Counted from the first letter of the stretch, positions 1 to 10,125 are shown. The stretch: 64,000 bases of DNA from an uncultured Halieaceae bacterium (GCA_913031575.1 CAJWEV010000003.1:1-64000); one strand, 5' to 3'. Translations and numbers: made by a program. The notes: generated by a model not told the origin, from the letters alone.

Positions 1-480
1 GTGCTGCAAACCATCATCCGAAAGAATGACATTCGTGCCAAATTCACGAATAAGACTTTTTGCCGCCTTTTTGCGTGATTTACCGACAATTACTGTCACT
101 TTAGGGGCAGATCGCTTAATAAGCATGGGCTCATCCCCCACCTCGTCATGGGTATGCTCCTCGCTGACCAGCAGCATACTGTCGTCGGTTGTTCTGCCAT
201 AACCACGACTCACAATACCGACTTTAAATCCTCTACCGGACAGATAACGCGCCAAGGCAATCAGCGTGGGGGTTTTACCCGTACCTCCCGCCGTTAACCC
301 CCCAATGACCACTACCGGCGCACCCAAGGCGGCAAAGTCATTTTTTGGACGTAAGCTTCGGCGAAGATAAGTCGCCAACATCACTAGCGGGATCAGAGGG
401 AGGAAGACTAACGTCCACCTAGCACCGTGATACCACGCGTTGTTAAACGCCCTCTCCAGTCCATCTCGGCAAGATATCAT
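1..480 (-). CDS. lpxK: Tetraacyldisaccharide 4'-kinase LpxK, N-terminal 160 codons (cut by window edge)
   Basis: LpxK phosphorylates the 4' position of the lipid A disaccharide at the inner face of the inner membrane. The reading frame opens at ATG 480 and runs off the window start without a stop. Visible are an N-terminal hydrophobic segment (about residues 22-37), the P-loop-like motif GGLTAGGTGKTP typical of LpxK, a following SRGYG motif, and SDDGLQH right at the edge, all in the family's order. The ATG overlaps the msbA stop by 4 nt (ATGA), so the two are translationally coupled, as usual for msbA-lpxK. The C-terminal half lies outside the window. Confidence 0.95.
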   Translation of the reverse strand, partial: MISCRDGLERAFNNAWYHGARWTLVFLPLIPLVMLATYLRRSLRPKNDFAALGAPVVVIGGLTAGGTGKTPTLIALARYLSGRGFKVGIVSRGYGRTTDDSMLLVSEEHTHDEVGDEPMLIKRSAPKVTVIVGKSRKKAAKSLIREFGTNVILSDDGLQH

Positions 481-2309
481 GTGTCGTTGAAACCTTGCTG
501 ATGCAAGGATCGATAGATTGGGTCCTGCTCCAGCAGGGCCACATGATTACCTGCGGCCACAACACGCCCTTCGTTCATGACCAGAACCGTGTCAGCGTTT
601 TCTATCGTGGACAGACGGTGTGCAACCACAAAGGTTGTCCGACCCGACCGTGAGGCATCAAGCGCCTTCTGTATCAGTGACTCTGATTCGTTGTCCAGCG
701 CTGATGTTGCTTCATCCAGAATGAGAACTGGTGCCGCTTTCAACAATGCGCGTGCAATAGCCACACGCTGCTGCTGACCACCGGATAGACCCACACCTTG
801 CTCACCAATAAGAGTGTCATAATCGGACTCGAGCTCTGAAACGAAGCTGTCGGCTTGCGCCTGTGTGGCCGCCGTGATCACGGCCTCCCGGGCGCTATCG
901 GACATGCTACCCAGAGCGATATTTCCCGCGACGGTGTCACTGAACAAATTGATGGCTTGAGGAACAAACGCGAGATGCTCGCGGTAACTACTCAGTTCAA
1001 TGCCTTGTATATCCTGCCCATCGAGGGTGATACGCCCCCCAGTTGGGGTATAAAACCGTGCTAGCAGCTTTACAAGCGTACTCTTGCCGCTTCCGGAGCG
1101 GCCTACCACGGCAACTGTTTGCCCCGCCTCGACGGCAAAGCTAACATCAGATATGGCGTCGCTCTGTGCCCCGGGGTAACGAAAAGCAATATTGTGAAAC
1201 TCCACATTGCCGTTGACCTTACTCAAGGTACTGCCACCGGTATTCTGCTCGAGCTCTGTGTCGAGCTGCTCAAAGATATCCTCGGCAGCCGCCAAGCCTC
1301 GTTGAATAATGCTCTGAATATTACTCAGCGTTCTGATTGGCTTACCCAACTGCGCCGCAGCCGTTATGAAGGCAACCAATGAGCCTGCACTAAATTCCTT
1401 TAGCACCGCAGGATCGAGGGCAAACCAAAATAGCGCGCCGAGTGCTAGCGCCAATAACGTCTGAATGATGGGTGTTGAAACGGCCTGCACGAAAGCGAGT
1501 TTCAAGCTCTGCTGTTTGTTAAATAGGCTGACCGACTCAAATCGTTCGCTAATCTGCTCTGTCGCACCATAGATACGTACATCATCGAGCCCAGACAGAC
1601 TTTCCGCTGTGACCTCGGTGACGGAGCCCATAGACTCCTGGATGCGCTTACTGTAGCGACGGAAATGCTTTCCAACGATATGCACGACCAAGCCTATGGC
1701 TGGTGCGACGATGAAGAATACGGCCGTGAGTTCCCAGTTGAGGTACAGCATGTAGGACACCAGGGCGATGATGGTCAAGCCCTCACGAAGCATCGTCTTC
1801 AGCGCATCTGATGCGGCACCGCTCACCTGCTCTACGTTGAACGTGACCTTCGAGAGAAGCTCTCCGGTGGAGTACCTGTCAATGTGGGCTTTCGGCGCCC
1901 TTACAAGGACATCGAACAGCTCTGTCCGCAGCACGTGAACCACCGAGCGCGCCACTTTGTTCATGAAATAACTACCGGCAAAGAAGCCAAGTGCCCGTCC
2001 CAGCGAGAGGACAACTGCCGCGACAGGAATCGCGATACGCGCATAGTCCGTCGGGGTTTTGTCTCCTGGAGCCCAAATCCATTGTGAGGCCTGCGACACA
2101 AAACCCAGCCCAGCCATTGGCTGACCACCCAACGAATCAAGCAGAAACTGGGTCAAATCGGCCAACAGCACGTTTCCAAGGCTGTACACGACATAGCCGA
2201 GGAAACTTAGAAATAAGGACCATTTGTAAGCGAGGGCGTAAGTGAGTAGCCGTCCATACAACTTGGAATCTGAGACTGTCTTAGCTGACTGATCTACCAA
2301 ACTATTCAC
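477..2309 (-). CDS. msbA: Lipid A export ABC transporter MsbA
   Basis: Inner membrane ABC exporter that flips core-lipid A from the cytoplasmic to the periplasmic leaflet. The 610 residues hold an N-terminal six-helix transmembrane domain (about 30-330) followed by a nucleotide-binding domain with Walker A GRSGSGKST (near 401), signature LSGGQQQR (near 507), Walker B LILDEATS (near 526) and the H-loop VAHRLST (near 562). Length matches the family, which is usually near 580-600. The start is a GTG at 2309, since no upstream start fits and the next Met is far inside. That GTG overlaps the stop of the exbD remnant just upstream, a relic of the exbD-msbA coupling seen in relatives. lpxK follows with a 4-nt overlap. 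Confidence 0.95.
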   Translation of the reverse strand: MNSLVDQSAKTVSDSKLYGRLLTYALAYKWSLFLSFLGYVVYSLGNVLLADLTQFLLDSLGGQPMAGLGFVSQASQWIWAPGDKTPTDYARIAIPVAAVVLSLGRALGFFAGSYFMNKVARSVVHVLRTELFDVLVRAPKAHIDRYSTGELLSKVTFNVEQVSGAASDALKTMLREGLTIIALVSYMLYLNWELTAVFFIVAPAIGLVVHIVGKHFRRYSKRIQESMGSVTEVTAESLSGLDDVRIYGATEQISERFESVSLFNKQQSLKLAFVQAVSTPIIQTLLALALGALFWFALDPAVLKEFSAGSLVAFITAAAQLGKPIRTLSNIQSIIQRGLAAAEDIFEQLDTELEQNTGGSTLSKVNGNVEFHNIAFRYPGAQSDAISDVSFAVEAGQTVAVVGRSGSGKSTLVKLLARFYTPTGGRITLDGQDIQGIELSSYREHLAFVPQAINLFSDTVAGNIALGSMSDSAREAVITAATQAQADSFVSELESDYDTLIGEQGVGLSGGQQQRVAIARALLKAAPVLILDEATSALDNESESLIQKALDASRSGRTTFVVAHRLSTIENADTVLVMNEGRVVAAGNHVALLEQDPIYRSLHQQGFNDT

Positions 2310-2548
2310 CGGCTGCAGGTCGTTGCGTGCTGATTGGCAGTCGCTTAGACCTTAATTGACTTGATGTATCCATCGACAACACCACCATAGCATGTGGCGA
2401 ATCACCGACTGAGACATTAGTTGTAGGTATATCGCGTTTACTACCAACTTTTTCAATGACAATCTCACGTAAATTTTCCGCGTCACCCGGAATTCATTAG
2501 CAAAAATAATAAAATTTCACTCGCTCGAGCGTGGTGGAGTTGTCTCAT
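2302..2548 (-). pseudogene. exbD remnant (biopolymer transporter ExbD/TolR family)
   Basis: No intact gene, but the minus strand keeps both ends of an ExbD protein. A GGAGG site precedes ATG 2548, which starts MRQLHHARASEILLFLLM, then stops at once; this resembles the ExbD N-terminus and the start of its single membrane helix. In another frame, from about 2493 to the TAG at 2302-2304, it reads IPGDAENLREIVIEKVG and then DSPHAMVVLSMDTSSQLRS, ending LPISTQRPAAGE. The pattern PHxxVVxxMDxxxQL with a final TxxP is that of the ExbD C-terminal periplasmic domain. The middle is deleted and the frames no longer join. In relatives exbB-exbD sits directly before msbA, which supports the call. The assignment rests on remembered family patterns, not a search. 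Confidence 0.75.
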
Positions 2549-2668
2549 ACCCTCCATAATTCTGATATCTGTTAGCTATAACGAGATGTTGTAAGGTAAA
2601 AGAAAAGCGGACTTTTAAAGCTGACAAAAGCGCACAAAGATGTGGATACAAATAAGTTAGCGGTAACT

Positions 2669-3229
2669 ATGCCCAAGCGGTCACTCAGAAAATTCCTGCC
2701 TACTCCCGCACGCCTCAAGGATGTAAGGGGGCTTGGCATGTTTAAAGATCTATTCGACCGACATGAGCTTTGGCATATCAGTCGGACCTCTATCGCACGT
2801 GCTACTGCGATTGGCCTCTTCTGCTCTATGGTGCCGCTTCCAGGTCAGATGATTGTGGCAGTCTTTGTGGCAATTAGGATCGGCGCTAATGTTCCTTTGG
2901 CCTTTTCGCTCATTTTTATCACGAACCCGCTAACCATGCCGGTAATCTACCTTTCGGCCTACCTCTTAGGTAGCGCTTTGCTAAACGTACCTGTTATTGA
3001 TGTCAACGCCATCGACTGGCTTGATCCCACGAGCCCAGAACTCCTCAGTATCTGGCCCTCCTTCTTGTTAGGGTGTTTTGTTATGGGTGTTATCGTGGCA
3101 TTTTTTGGTTATTTCATTGCCGATGGCTTATGGCGTTTACGAATCGCACAGCGGATCTCTGAGAGAACACGCCGGCGTCGTGAAAGAAAAGCAAAGGAAA
3201 AAAGAGATAGAGGCAGCAATTCACACTAA
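2669..3229 (+). CDS. DUF2062 domain membrane protein
   Basis: A 186-residue inner membrane protein of unknown function in the DUF2062 family. The N-terminus MPKRSLRKFLPTPARLKD is the family's usual opening, so I take ATG 2669 rather than GTG 2642, which would add nine residues; neither has a strong ribosome binding site. Hydrophobic segments lie near residues 45-95 and 140-170, and the conserved part includes GLFCSMVPLPGQM and FITNPLTMPVIY. The C-terminus is strongly basic (RTRRRRERKAKEKR). It converges on the lolE-type gene with a 4-nt overlap of the two 3' ends. In Pseudomonas-type genomes a DUF2062 gene also neighbours the lol genes. Confidence 0.85.
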   Translation: MPKRSLRKFLPTPARLKDVRGLGMFKDLFDRHELWHISRTSIARATAIGLFCSMVPLPGQMIVAVFVAIRIGANVPLAFSLIFITNPLTMPVIYLSAYLLGSALLNVPVIDVNAIDWLDPTSPELLSIWPSFLLGCFVMGVIVAFFGYFIADGLWRLRIAQRISERTRRRRERKAKEKRDRGSNSH

Positions 3230-4428
3230 CGCGACTCTCTCAACCCTTCGGTAATTGGCAAGTTCGCAGCAACAAATGCCGGCAGAGTACAGGACACGAT
3301 CGAGAGCACCAACGCTACTCCAGGGACAAGCAGGAAGTCTTCTAATCGAATGTGGACTGGCACATAGGCCAGCGGATAAACCGCAGTGTCCAGTAACGGA
3401 CTGCCCGTTACCAACTCAATGATTTGCACAAGCGAGGGCATGACTAGCGACAGCACCAGGCCCAATCCCGCCCCCAACACCGCACCACCGACACCGATCA
3501 TGGTGCCCTGAATGATAAATATCTGAGCAATATCGATCGAGCTAAAGCCGATCGCTCGTAGTATAGACGACGGTGCACGTCGGTCTGAGACCACGAGTAC
3601 AAGGGAAGTGACTACATTAAAGATGGCGATGATCAATAAAGAGGCCAACATGAGAGCAACTATCTGTCGTGACAACTGGATGGCCTGATATAAATTACCC
3701 TGCGTTGCCGTCCAATCCGTCACCCAAAAGGCGGACGGGAGCATCTGCCGAAGATATCTCGCAAGCTGAGGTGCCTCGAGGGGATCAGCTATATTTAGCG
3801 CAAGAGCGCTACTCTTAGACGATCCATCTTCAATTAATCCACGGCCTGTCATTGAAAAGACATGGTCTATTTCCGTATCAGATGCGAGCAAAGAGACGAT
3901 CTTCAGTGTTCCAGAGCGCAGCCTGTTCTGGTAACCACCTGCAGAGAGTAACGTTGATACGCTGTCCCCAACTGTTAGTCCTAGTGTGGCTGCTAGGTGA
4001 GAGCCAATGACAAGCTCCCCGGTGGCTAGTGAATCCACCTCTGGTCGTAAATGATCCTTATAAGGCTCGAGCGCGGCGTTTTCAGCAATGGTTAAGCGAG
4101 TGACTTGAGCATTGCCCTGAGCAACCAATAGAGCGTCGATGTCTTCGAAGCGGTTTCGTCGAATTACGCTCACCATTGGGTCTACGTCGCTCTGAACTGT
4201 GGCCCAGTCTTCCGCAGAGGCAAAACCCCGAATGGTGACGTGCGGTACCAGATTAAGTATCCGAACGCGCATCTCGCGTTCAAAACCATTCATAACCGAT
4301 AGCGCAGCGAGAAGTAGCGAAATGGCAATGACCATACCGAAAATGGACAGTCGCGATAAAAAAGCGGACAAGCCACGTCCCGGATCATTTGCTTGACGGA
4401 GCGCGATGTCCCAATGGAGACGGCGCAT
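3226..4428 (-). CDS. lolE: LolCDE lipoprotein-releasing complex, LolE-type permease
   Basis: Membrane subunit of the LolCDE ABC transporter, which extracts outer-membrane lipoproteins from the inner membrane and hands them to LolA. The 400 residues show the MacB/FtsX-type layout: an N-terminal helix (about 25-48) ending in LSVMNGFEREM, a large periplasmic domain (about 50-255), then three C-terminal helices. Named LolE from its position after lolD; LolC and LolE are homologous and I cannot separate them by sequence alone. Its start overlaps the lolD stop by one nucleotide. The 3' end overlaps the convergent DUF2062 gene. Confidence 0.88.
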   Translation of the reverse strand: MRRLHWDIALRQANDPGRGLSAFLSRLSIFGMVIAISLLLAALSVMNGFEREMRVRILNLVPHVTIRGFASAEDWATVQSDVDPMVSVIRRNRFEDIDALLVAQGNAQVTRLTIAENAALEPYKDHLRPEVDSLATGELVIGSHLAATLGLTVGDSVSTLLSAGGYQNRLRSGTLKIVSLLASDTEIDHVFSMTGRGLIEDGSSKSSALALNIADPLEAPQLARYLRQMLPSAFWVTDWTATQGNLYQAIQLSRQIVALMLASLLIIAIFNVVTSLVLVVSDRRAPSSILRAIGFSSIDIAQIFIIQGTMIGVGGAVLGAGLGLVLSLVMPSLVQIIELVTGSPLLDTAVYPLAYVPVHIRLEDFLLVPGVALVLSIVSCTLPAFVAANLPITEGLRESR

Positions 4429-5105
4429 CAGTCAGACGCACCGATTAACTGACCGTTGGCCAACTCATACTGCCTGTCCGTTCCCGCAGCGACTACTGGG
4501 TCGTGAGTGACAATGACAAATCCCGTGCCCTCGAAGACGACATCACCTATCAACGCCATAACCGACTCAGCTGTCTTAGGGTCCAAATTACCAGTAGGTT
4601 CATCCATTAGGAGGCATAGGGGCCGATTGATCAGCGCCCTACCAATCGCAACACGCTGTTTCTCGCCTCCCGAGAGACGGCTAGGCCGGTGATGTAGCCG
4701 ATCTGACAGACCAAGCTCAACTAGCAGCTCCTCTGCCATTAAAAGTGCCTCTCTAGCGGTTTGTCCCGCGATCTGAGCGGGCATCGCCACGGCTTCGAGC
4801 GCCGAAAACTCAGGTATTAAGTGATGGAATTGAAAAACGAAACCAAGGTTTTTATTTCTCCAGCTGCACAAGGCGCGTTCGTCAAGGCTAGTGAGATCCT
4901 TATTACCGAGAAGCACTTTCCCCGATGTCACTCTATCTAGACCACCCAGTACGTTCAAAAGGGTCGACTTACCTGCACCCGAAGCACCAACGATGGCGAT
5001 TCGTTCGCCGGCACTGAGCTCGAAATTGAGGTCATTGAGCACAGAAACACTGCCGGCGCCTGAATCGTACCGTTTTGAAATATCGACAGCAGATAAAACG
5101 CTCAT
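4428..5105 (-). CDS. lolD: LolD, ATPase of the lipoprotein-releasing complex
   Basis: ATP-binding subunit of LolCDE, cytoplasmic face of the inner membrane. At 225 residues it is the size of a lone ABC ATPase and carries Walker A GASGAGKST (near 39-47), signature LSGGEKQR (near 144), Walker B LLMDEPTGNLD (near 164) and the switch histidine in IVTHD. The MacB/LolD subgroup feature FQFHHLIPEFSA is also present. Overlaps of 4 nt with lolC and 1 nt with lolE indicate one translationally coupled operon. Confidence 0.95.
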   Translation of the reverse strand: MSVLSAVDISKRYDSGAGSVSVLNDLNFELSAGERIAIVGASGAGKSTLLNVLGGLDRVTSGKVLLGNKDLTSLDERALCSWRNKNLGFVFQFHHLIPEFSALEAVAMPAQIAGQTAREALLMAEELLVELGLSDRLHHRPSRLSGGEKQRVAIGRALINRPLCLLMDEPTGNLDPKTAESVMALIGDVVFEGTGFVIVTHDPVVAAGTDRQYELANGQLIGASD

Positions 5106-6331
5106 GCAGCCTCCAATCCCTCCAACGCCAGCACAGGTGAAATCTTACTTGCACGATGCGCGGGATACACCGCTGCCATTACACTCAGGACTACAGAACC
5201 CAAGATGATGTAGGCAACGTCACGCCACTGCAGATCCGTGGGCAGCCCGCCGATGTAATAAACACTGGGGTCAAACAGCGTCCACCCAAATACCGTCTCC
5301 AGCACACGCATGAACGCTTCAAGATTAGCGGTCACCATGAGCCCTAGCACTAGACCAACAGCAATTCCGAGTAGTGCGAGAAACAGCCCATGGAGCATAA
5401 ACACGACACGAATTTCAGCGGGAGTTAAGCCCAGCACCCGCAAAGAGGCAATATCTGACCTCTTCTCAGCCACCGACATCGTGAGCGATGAAATAATACT
5501 GAACGCCGCAACTGCTATCAGCGCTGACAACAGAACACTTACCATGAGCTTTTCCATTCGGATGGCAGCAAATAGTGATTGATATTTTTCGGCCCAAGTT
5601 ATCGGTGTCAATACGCCCTCACTCTCTAAACTAATGAGTCTAGCCAGTTCGCCCGCACGATAAGGGTCTGATAGCTGCAGTCGGATGCCGTCCGCGCGCG
5701 CTACCCGACTAAGCTTACGAGCTGTGTCAAGAGATGTCAGCGCTAGTATTGCGTCGGGACTGGCCCCAACGGCAACCACGGCCCCCACTGTTAGCTTTCG
5801 GTACCGAGGTAATACACCGAACGGTGTTATCGCGACATGAGGAAGGACCGCGTCAATCGAATCACCCACACCTACGCCTAGATTACGCGCAAGCACCTCC
5901 CCCAACGCCACCTGAAAGCTCTCGGACGTGATACGTGAGAGATCACCCTCTATAACCGTCATCGAGAGGACCTCCGGGTTAACTGAACCGACGCCCGTAA
6001 GCTGGGCCCCGGCGGACGAAAACTCGCCGCGCAGCATCAGCTGTCGACGAATGAAGGGTGTATGACTAAAGGTTAGTCCTTCCAGCTCTGTGAGCTCGAT
6101 TACGCCAGAAGCAGTCGATACATCGTTCACTTCAAGATGTGGAACCGCCTTCAACAATCGGCCAGTGAGCTCACCTGCCAGACCATTCATTACAGATAAG
6201 ACAACGATTAGGCTCGAGACGCCCAGTGCCATGCCCAGCGCGGCGAAAATCGTCACGCCGCGTGTAAAAGCGCGTTGTTCTTTACTGAAACTCAGTCGCC
6301 TTGCGATTATGAGGTTCAAACGGAAGGACAT
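5102..6331 (-). CDS. lolC: LolCDE lipoprotein-releasing complex, LolC-type permease
   Basis: First membrane subunit of LolCDE. Its 409 residues have the same plan as the LolE-type partner: N-terminal helix (about 24-50) with LIVVLSVMNGLAGEL, a periplasmic domain, then three helices near 265-300, 315-345 and 375-400. The ATG at 6331 shares one base with the nqrM stop (TAATG), and the stop overlaps lolD by 4 nt. The name LolC follows gene order (lolC-lolD-lolE). Confidence 0.88.
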   Translation of the reverse strand: MSFRLNLIIARRLSFSKEQRAFTRGVTIFAALGMALGVSSLIVVLSVMNGLAGELTGRLLKAVPHLEVNDVSTASGVIELTELEGLTFSHTPFIRRQLMLRGEFSSAGAQLTGVGSVNPEVLSMTVIEGDLSRITSESFQVALGEVLARNLGVGVGDSIDAVLPHVAITPFGVLPRYRKLTVGAVVAVGASPDAILALTSLDTARKLSRVARADGIRLQLSDPYRAGELARLISLESEGVLTPITWAEKYQSLFAAIRMEKLMVSVLLSALIAVAAFSIISSLTMSVAEKRSDIASLRVLGLTPAEIRVVFMLHGLFLALLGIAVGLVLGLMVTANLEAFMRVLETVFGWTLFDPSVYYIGGLPTDLQWRDVAYIILGSVVLSVMAAVYPAHRASKISPVLALEGLEAA

Positions 6332-6558
6332 TAGCGCTCGGTGGGATCGAATTCGACAGCACCCGGTATTAAGCTATTAGAGCGTGTTTCGGTTTCACAA
6401 CGTTGTGGATCGCCACCACAGATCTCGCAGGACTGATCTATACCCGCTGCGCCCATACCACCACAGGATCCCTTTATAGGCTCCCGTCCTGCCATCACAC
6501 CCACTGACATGGCCGCGACAATCAGCGCGAAAGCTAAAAATGTTAATACGAAGATCAC
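6331..6558 (-). CDS. nqrM: NqrM, Na+-NQR maturation protein (DUF539)
   Basis: A 75-residue protein with one N-terminal membrane helix (about 1-23) followed by a cysteine-rich tail: GSCGG (Cys32), CEICGGD (Cys44, Cys47) and Cys54. This layout is that of NqrM, known from Vibrio and Klebsiella work to be needed for assembly of the Na+-NQR iron centre held between NqrD and NqrE. It overlaps the apbE stop by 4 nt and the lolC start by 1 nt, so it sits inside the nqr-apbE-lol run. Confidence 0.92.
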   Translation of the reverse strand: MIFVLTFLAFALIVAAMSVGVMAGREPIKGSCGGMGAAGIDQSCEICGGDPQRCETETRSNSLIPGAVEFDPTER

Positions 6559-7622
6559 TCGGCCTTTTCCCCCACTTTAGACTCCGTTAGCCACTGAGTC
6601 ATAGCGTCGCTATATGAGCTTACCAGCTGGCCGTCCTCACGCGAAATGAGAAAAACCGCTAGCTCGTGTACATCCGCTAACCTAAGAGCTTCCTTAGTAC
6701 CGACTATCATGAGAGCCGTAGCCCATGCATCCGCAATCATGGTTGAAGGATGCACAACTGTCGCAGATACAAGATCATGCTCTATTGGATAACCGGTTCG
6801 TGGGTCAATCAAATGAGAGAAGCGGCGTCCCCCATCTTCAAAAAAGTTTCTGTAATCACCGGAGGTGGCAACTCCGACATTTTTTACTTCTATAGCTGTG
6901 AAAATCTGTCCACGACTACCCGGCGCTGGACGCTCAACGGCCAGGCGCCAGGCATCGCCTCGAGGGCTCGTACCGCGGACCTGAATCTCTCCACCTACTT
7001 CCAGCATGAAGTGATTTAAACCGAGGTCATCCAGCGAATCCGCGGCAATATCAACGGCATACCCCTTGGCAATTGACGAAAAATCCAGCGTAACTTTGTT
7101 GTCACGCTTAACAAACCAACGCGTCGATAGATCCCATGCGAACTTGTCTAAACCTACAAAGGGCTCAACGGCAGCAATCTCTGTGTCCGTAGGACGCTTC
7201 GTAACACCCTCGGGACCAAAACCCCAAAGATTGATCAGGGGCGAGACCGACGGGTCGTATGCGCCGTCCGTTGCATAATAGATATCGAGCGCCGTCTTGA
7301 ACACCAATACCAAGTCCCAATCGACTTCAATGGCCTCCTCGGCCGGTAGCCGATTCAGTTCACTCAGCGTCGAAGACGATAGATAGTGGTTCATGCTGTC
7401 ATCAACCGCCGAGAAGGCTTCCAGAACGGCGTCTTTGACTGTTTCTTCGGTGACGGATCCTTCCACACCATGGTAGATCAAGCTCCATTGAGTCCCGAAT
7501 ATAGGCCCAGAAAGCTGTATACCCCCAGGAGCCTTGTGGCAGCCGCTCAACCAAAGCAAAAAGGCCAGCGCGATGGCTGGCCCTCGGGACAAAAACAGAG
7601 GAGGGTTAGCCGCCAAAGTCAT
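6555..7622 (-). CDS. apbE: ApbE, FAD:protein FMN transferase (lipoprotein)
   Basis: ApbE attaches FMN from FAD to a threonine in NqrB and NqrC, in the periplasm. I choose ATG 7622, giving 355 residues with a signal peptide ending in the lipobox LSGC (Cys28); an upstream in-frame ATG at 7670 would bury 16 more residues in nqrF and spoil the signal peptide. A start further in (TTG near 7592) is possible. Family features are [12 protein letters not shown] near the N-terminus, a central [13 protein letters not shown], then [11 protein letters not shown] and a late [10 protein letters not shown]. It overlaps the end of nqrF by 17 nt and nqrM by 4 nt, fitting its role in completing the NQR complex. 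Confidence 0.93.
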   Translation of the reverse strand: MTLAANPPLFLSRGPAIALAFLLWLSGCHKAPGGIQLSGPIFGTQWSLIYHGVEGSVTEETVKDAVLEAFSAVDDSMNHYLSSSTLSELNRLPAEEAIEVDWDLVLVFKTALDIYYATDGAYDPSVSPLINLWGFGPEGVTKRPTDTEIAAVEPFVGLDKFAWDLSTRWFVKRDNKVTLDFSSIAKGYAVDIAADSLDDLGLNHFMLEVGGEIQVRGTSPRGDAWRLAVERPAPGSRGQIFTAIEVKNVGVATSGDYRNFFEDGGRRFSHLIDPRTGYPIEHDLVSATVVHPSTMIADAWATALMIVGTKEALRLADVHELAVFLISREDGQLVSSYSDAMTQWLTESKVGEKAE

Positions 7623-8829
7623 CGAGGAAAATATTCTCGCGCTCAACGCCCAAATCCAAAAGCATATCAATGCACGCCTTGTTCATCATGGGCGGCCCAC
7701 ACATGTAGTACTCGCAATCCTCAGGAGCTGGATGATCCTTCAAGTACTGCTCAAACAACACGTTGTGTATAAATCCAGTGAGGCCGCTCCAGTTATCCTC
7801 GGGCTGAGGGTCAGATAACGCCACATGCCAGTCGAAGTTGTCATTCTCGGCGGCAAGAGTGTCGTAATCCTCGACATAGAACATCTCGCGAAGCGAACGT
7901 GCGCCATACCAAAAGCTGATTTTGCGGTCTGTCTTGATTCGACGCAGCTGATCGAAGAGATGCGATCGCATCGGCGCCATCCCCGCACCACCACCAATAA
8001 ACACCATCTCTGCGTCGGTTTCCTTAGCGAAGAACTCACCGAACGGACCGTAAACATTAACCTTATCACCAGGCTTCAGATTAAACACCCAACTCGACAT
8101 GATGCCGGGGGGCAGCCCTTCGGTGCGAGGCGGGGGCGTCGCCACACGAATATTGAACTTAACCACACCCTTTTCTTCAGGATAATTCGCCATCGAATAG
8201 GCTCGAATCGTTGTATCTGGGCAAGAAGACTCCAGCTTAAAAAAACCAAAATGCTCCCAATCGCCTCTGTACTCCTCACCAATATCGAAATCTGAGAACG
8301 TTACCTCGTGCGGTGGACACTCTAGCTGCACGTAGCCACCAGCTCGGAAGTCACAAGTCTCGCCCTCAGGCAGCTTCAACACCAACTCCTTGATGAACGT
8401 AGCCACGTTGTCGTTGCTCTCTACGGTGCACTCCCACTGTTTAACACCAAACACCTCTTCCGGGATCTCAATCTTTAGATCCTGCTTGACTGGAGTCTGA
8501 CAGGACAGCCTCCAGCCCTCGTTGGCCTCACGACGCGTAAAGTGGCTTTCCTCTGTCGGAAGCAACGAGCCGCCCCCTTCAGAGACCACACACTTACACT
8601 GGGCGCACGTACCACCGCCACCACAGGCACTGGCCAAAAACAAATCAGCATCGGCAAGAGTCTGCAGCAGCTTGCCACCGGCTGGCACCTGAATAGTCTT
8701 CTCACCGTTTATCTCGATGTTGATGTTACCGCTCGCAACCAGCTTGCTACGCGCCGCCAGAATCACCATTACCAAGGCAACAACTACGGCAGTAAACATC
8801 GCAACACCAAAAAAAATAGTTGTATACAC
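7606..8829 (-). CDS. nqrF: Na+-NQR subunit F (NADH-oxidising, FAD and 2Fe-2S)
   Basis: Entry point of electrons into Na+-NQR: oxidises NADH and passes electrons through FAD and a 2Fe-2S cluster. The 407 residues show an N-terminal membrane anchor (about 3-26), a ferredoxin domain with Cys69, Cys75, Cys78 and Cys110 ([12 protein letters not shown] plus a distal Cys), the FAD-binding RAYSMANYP near 210, and an NAD-binding domain beginning [14 protein letters not shown]. Length equals that of Vibrio NqrF. Start ATG 8829 lies 28 nt after nqrE, with AGGAGA upstream. Confidence 0.97.
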   Translation of the reverse strand: MYTTIFFGVAMFTAVVVALVMVILAARSKLVASGNINIEINGEKTIQVPAGGKLLQTLADADLFLASACGGGGTCAQCKCVVSEGGGSLLPTEESHFTRREANEGWRLSCQTPVKQDLKIEIPEEVFGVKQWECTVESNDNVATFIKELVLKLPEGETCDFRAGGYVQLECPPHEVTFSDFDIGEEYRGDWEHFGFFKLESSCPDTTIRAYSMANYPEEKGVVKFNIRVATPPPRTEGLPPGIMSSWVFNLKPGDKVNVYGPFGEFFAKETDAEMVFIGGGAGMAPMRSHLFDQLRRIKTDRKISFWYGARSLREMFYVEDYDTLAAENDNFDWHVALSDPQPEDNWSGLTGFIHNVLFEQYLKDHPAPEDCEYYMCGPPMMNKACIDMLLDLGVERENIFLDDFGG

Positions 8830-8857
8830 AGATCTCTCCTAGAGCTTATGTAGCCAA

Positions 8858-9466
8858 TTAAATATCGATGCCACCAAAGGACATAAAGCCAAGCGACATT
8901 AAGCCCACAGTGATAAAGGTTATACCAAGTCCCTGCAACCCATCGGGAATGTCGCTGTACTTCAACTTCTCACGTATGCCTGCAAGCGCAACAATAGCCA
9001 GTGCCCAACCGACGCCCGCACCAAATCCGAAGACGGCGCTCTCGCCAAAATCAAGGCTTCGCTCAACCATCAAGAGTGATGCACCCAGAATCGCGCAGTT
9101 CACCGTTATGAGCGGCAAAAAAACACCAAGCGCGGAGTACAGGGCTGGTACATAGCGATCAAGGAACATCTCTAAAATCTGAACCATCGCTGCGATCACG
9201 CCGATGTACGAAAGCAATCCCAAGAAGCTCAGATCAAGATCTGGATAGCCTGCCCACGCCAAAGCGCCCTCCGCCAAAAGATTTTGGTAAATCAGGTTAT
9301 TAACCGGCACAGTGATTGTGAGAACCACCACCACAGCGATACCCAGGCCAAAGGCGGCGGAAATTTTTTTGGATACCGCGAGAAAGGTGCACATGCCAAG
9401 GAACCAAGCCAGCGCCATATTCTCAATGAAGACCGCCCGCACAAAGAGACTCAAATAATATTCCAT
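8858..9466 (-). CDS. nqrE: Na+-NQR subunit E
   Basis: Integral membrane subunit of 202 residues with six hydrophobic helices. It carries the two conserved cysteines, in LGMCTFLAV near residue 26 and [10 protein letters not shown] near 120, which together with those of NqrD hold the intramembrane iron centre. Shares one base with the nqrD stop (start at 9466). Confidence 0.96.
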   Translation of the reverse strand: MEYYLSLFVRAVFIENMALAWFLGMCTFLAVSKKISAAFGLGIAVVVVLTITVPVNNLIYQNLLAEGALAWAGYPDLDLSFLGLLSYIGVIAAMVQILEMFLDRYVPALYSALGVFLPLITVNCAILGASLLMVERSLDFGESAVFGFGAGVGWALAIVALAGIREKLKYSDIPDGLQGLGITFITVGLMSLGFMSFGGIDI

Positions 9467-10125
9467 TACGCGCCCTCCTCCGCAACCGTGTGCTTAGCAA
9501 TCTTGAACTCAGGCTCTTCGACTTGCTCGGTTTGCATTGCTCGAATTGCCCAGATAAGGAAGCCAATGAGGAAGAAAGCACTGGGTGGCAGTAACAACAG
9601 ACCGTTCGGGTTATACCAGCCACCTTCCGTAACAACAGGAAGGATCTCGATACCCATTAAAGATCCCGCACCGAAGAGCTCACGAACGATACCGACAACA
9701 ATGAGTACGAATGAGTAGCCCAGCCCGTTCCCCAAACCATCAAAAAAACTAGGTATCGGTGGGTTCTTCATCGCAAAAGCCTCGGCACGACCCATCACAA
9801 TACAATTCGTGATAATCAGTCCTACGAATACACTCAATTGCTTTGAGATGTCGTAGGCGACGGCCTTTAGAATCTGGTCAACCACAATTACCAATGACGC
9901 AATAATGGTCATCTGGACGATGATTCGAATACTCGACGGAATGTAGCTCCGGATACAGGAAATAAAGAACGATGAGAACGCTGTCACGGCCGTCAAAGCA
10001 ACTGACATTACTAGGCTTACCTGAAGTGATGATGTGACTGCCAACGCAGAGCAAACACCAAGGATCTGAAGTGCGATCGGGTTGTTCTGAATGACCGGAG
10101 AAAATAAGGTCTCGCGAACGCTCAT
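9466..10125 (-). CDS. nqrD: Na+-NQR subunit D
   Basis: Integral membrane subunit of 219 residues, homologous to NqrE. Conserved cysteines are in LGVCSALAV (Cys25) and [16 protein letters not shown] (near 112). These lie in half-helices that coordinate the membrane iron centre in known NQR structures. One-base overlap with nqrC upstream and nqrE downstream shows tight translational coupling. Confidence 0.96.
   Translation of the reverse strand: MSVRETLFSPVIQNNPIALQILGVCSALAVTSSLQVSLVMSVALTAVTAFSSFFISCIRSYIPSSIRIIVQMTIIASLVIVVDQILKAVAYDISKQLSVFVGLIITNCIVMGRAEAFAMKNPPIPSFFDGLGNGLGYSFVLIVVGIVRELFGAGSLMGIEILPVVTEGGWYNPNGLLLLPPSAFFLIGFLIWAIRAMQTEQVEEPEFKIAKHTVAEEGA

Noticed and set aside
8475..8705. 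Second-frame open frames within nqrF and other genes
   Set aside because: They lie within well-supported genes, lack ribosome binding sites and show no family features.
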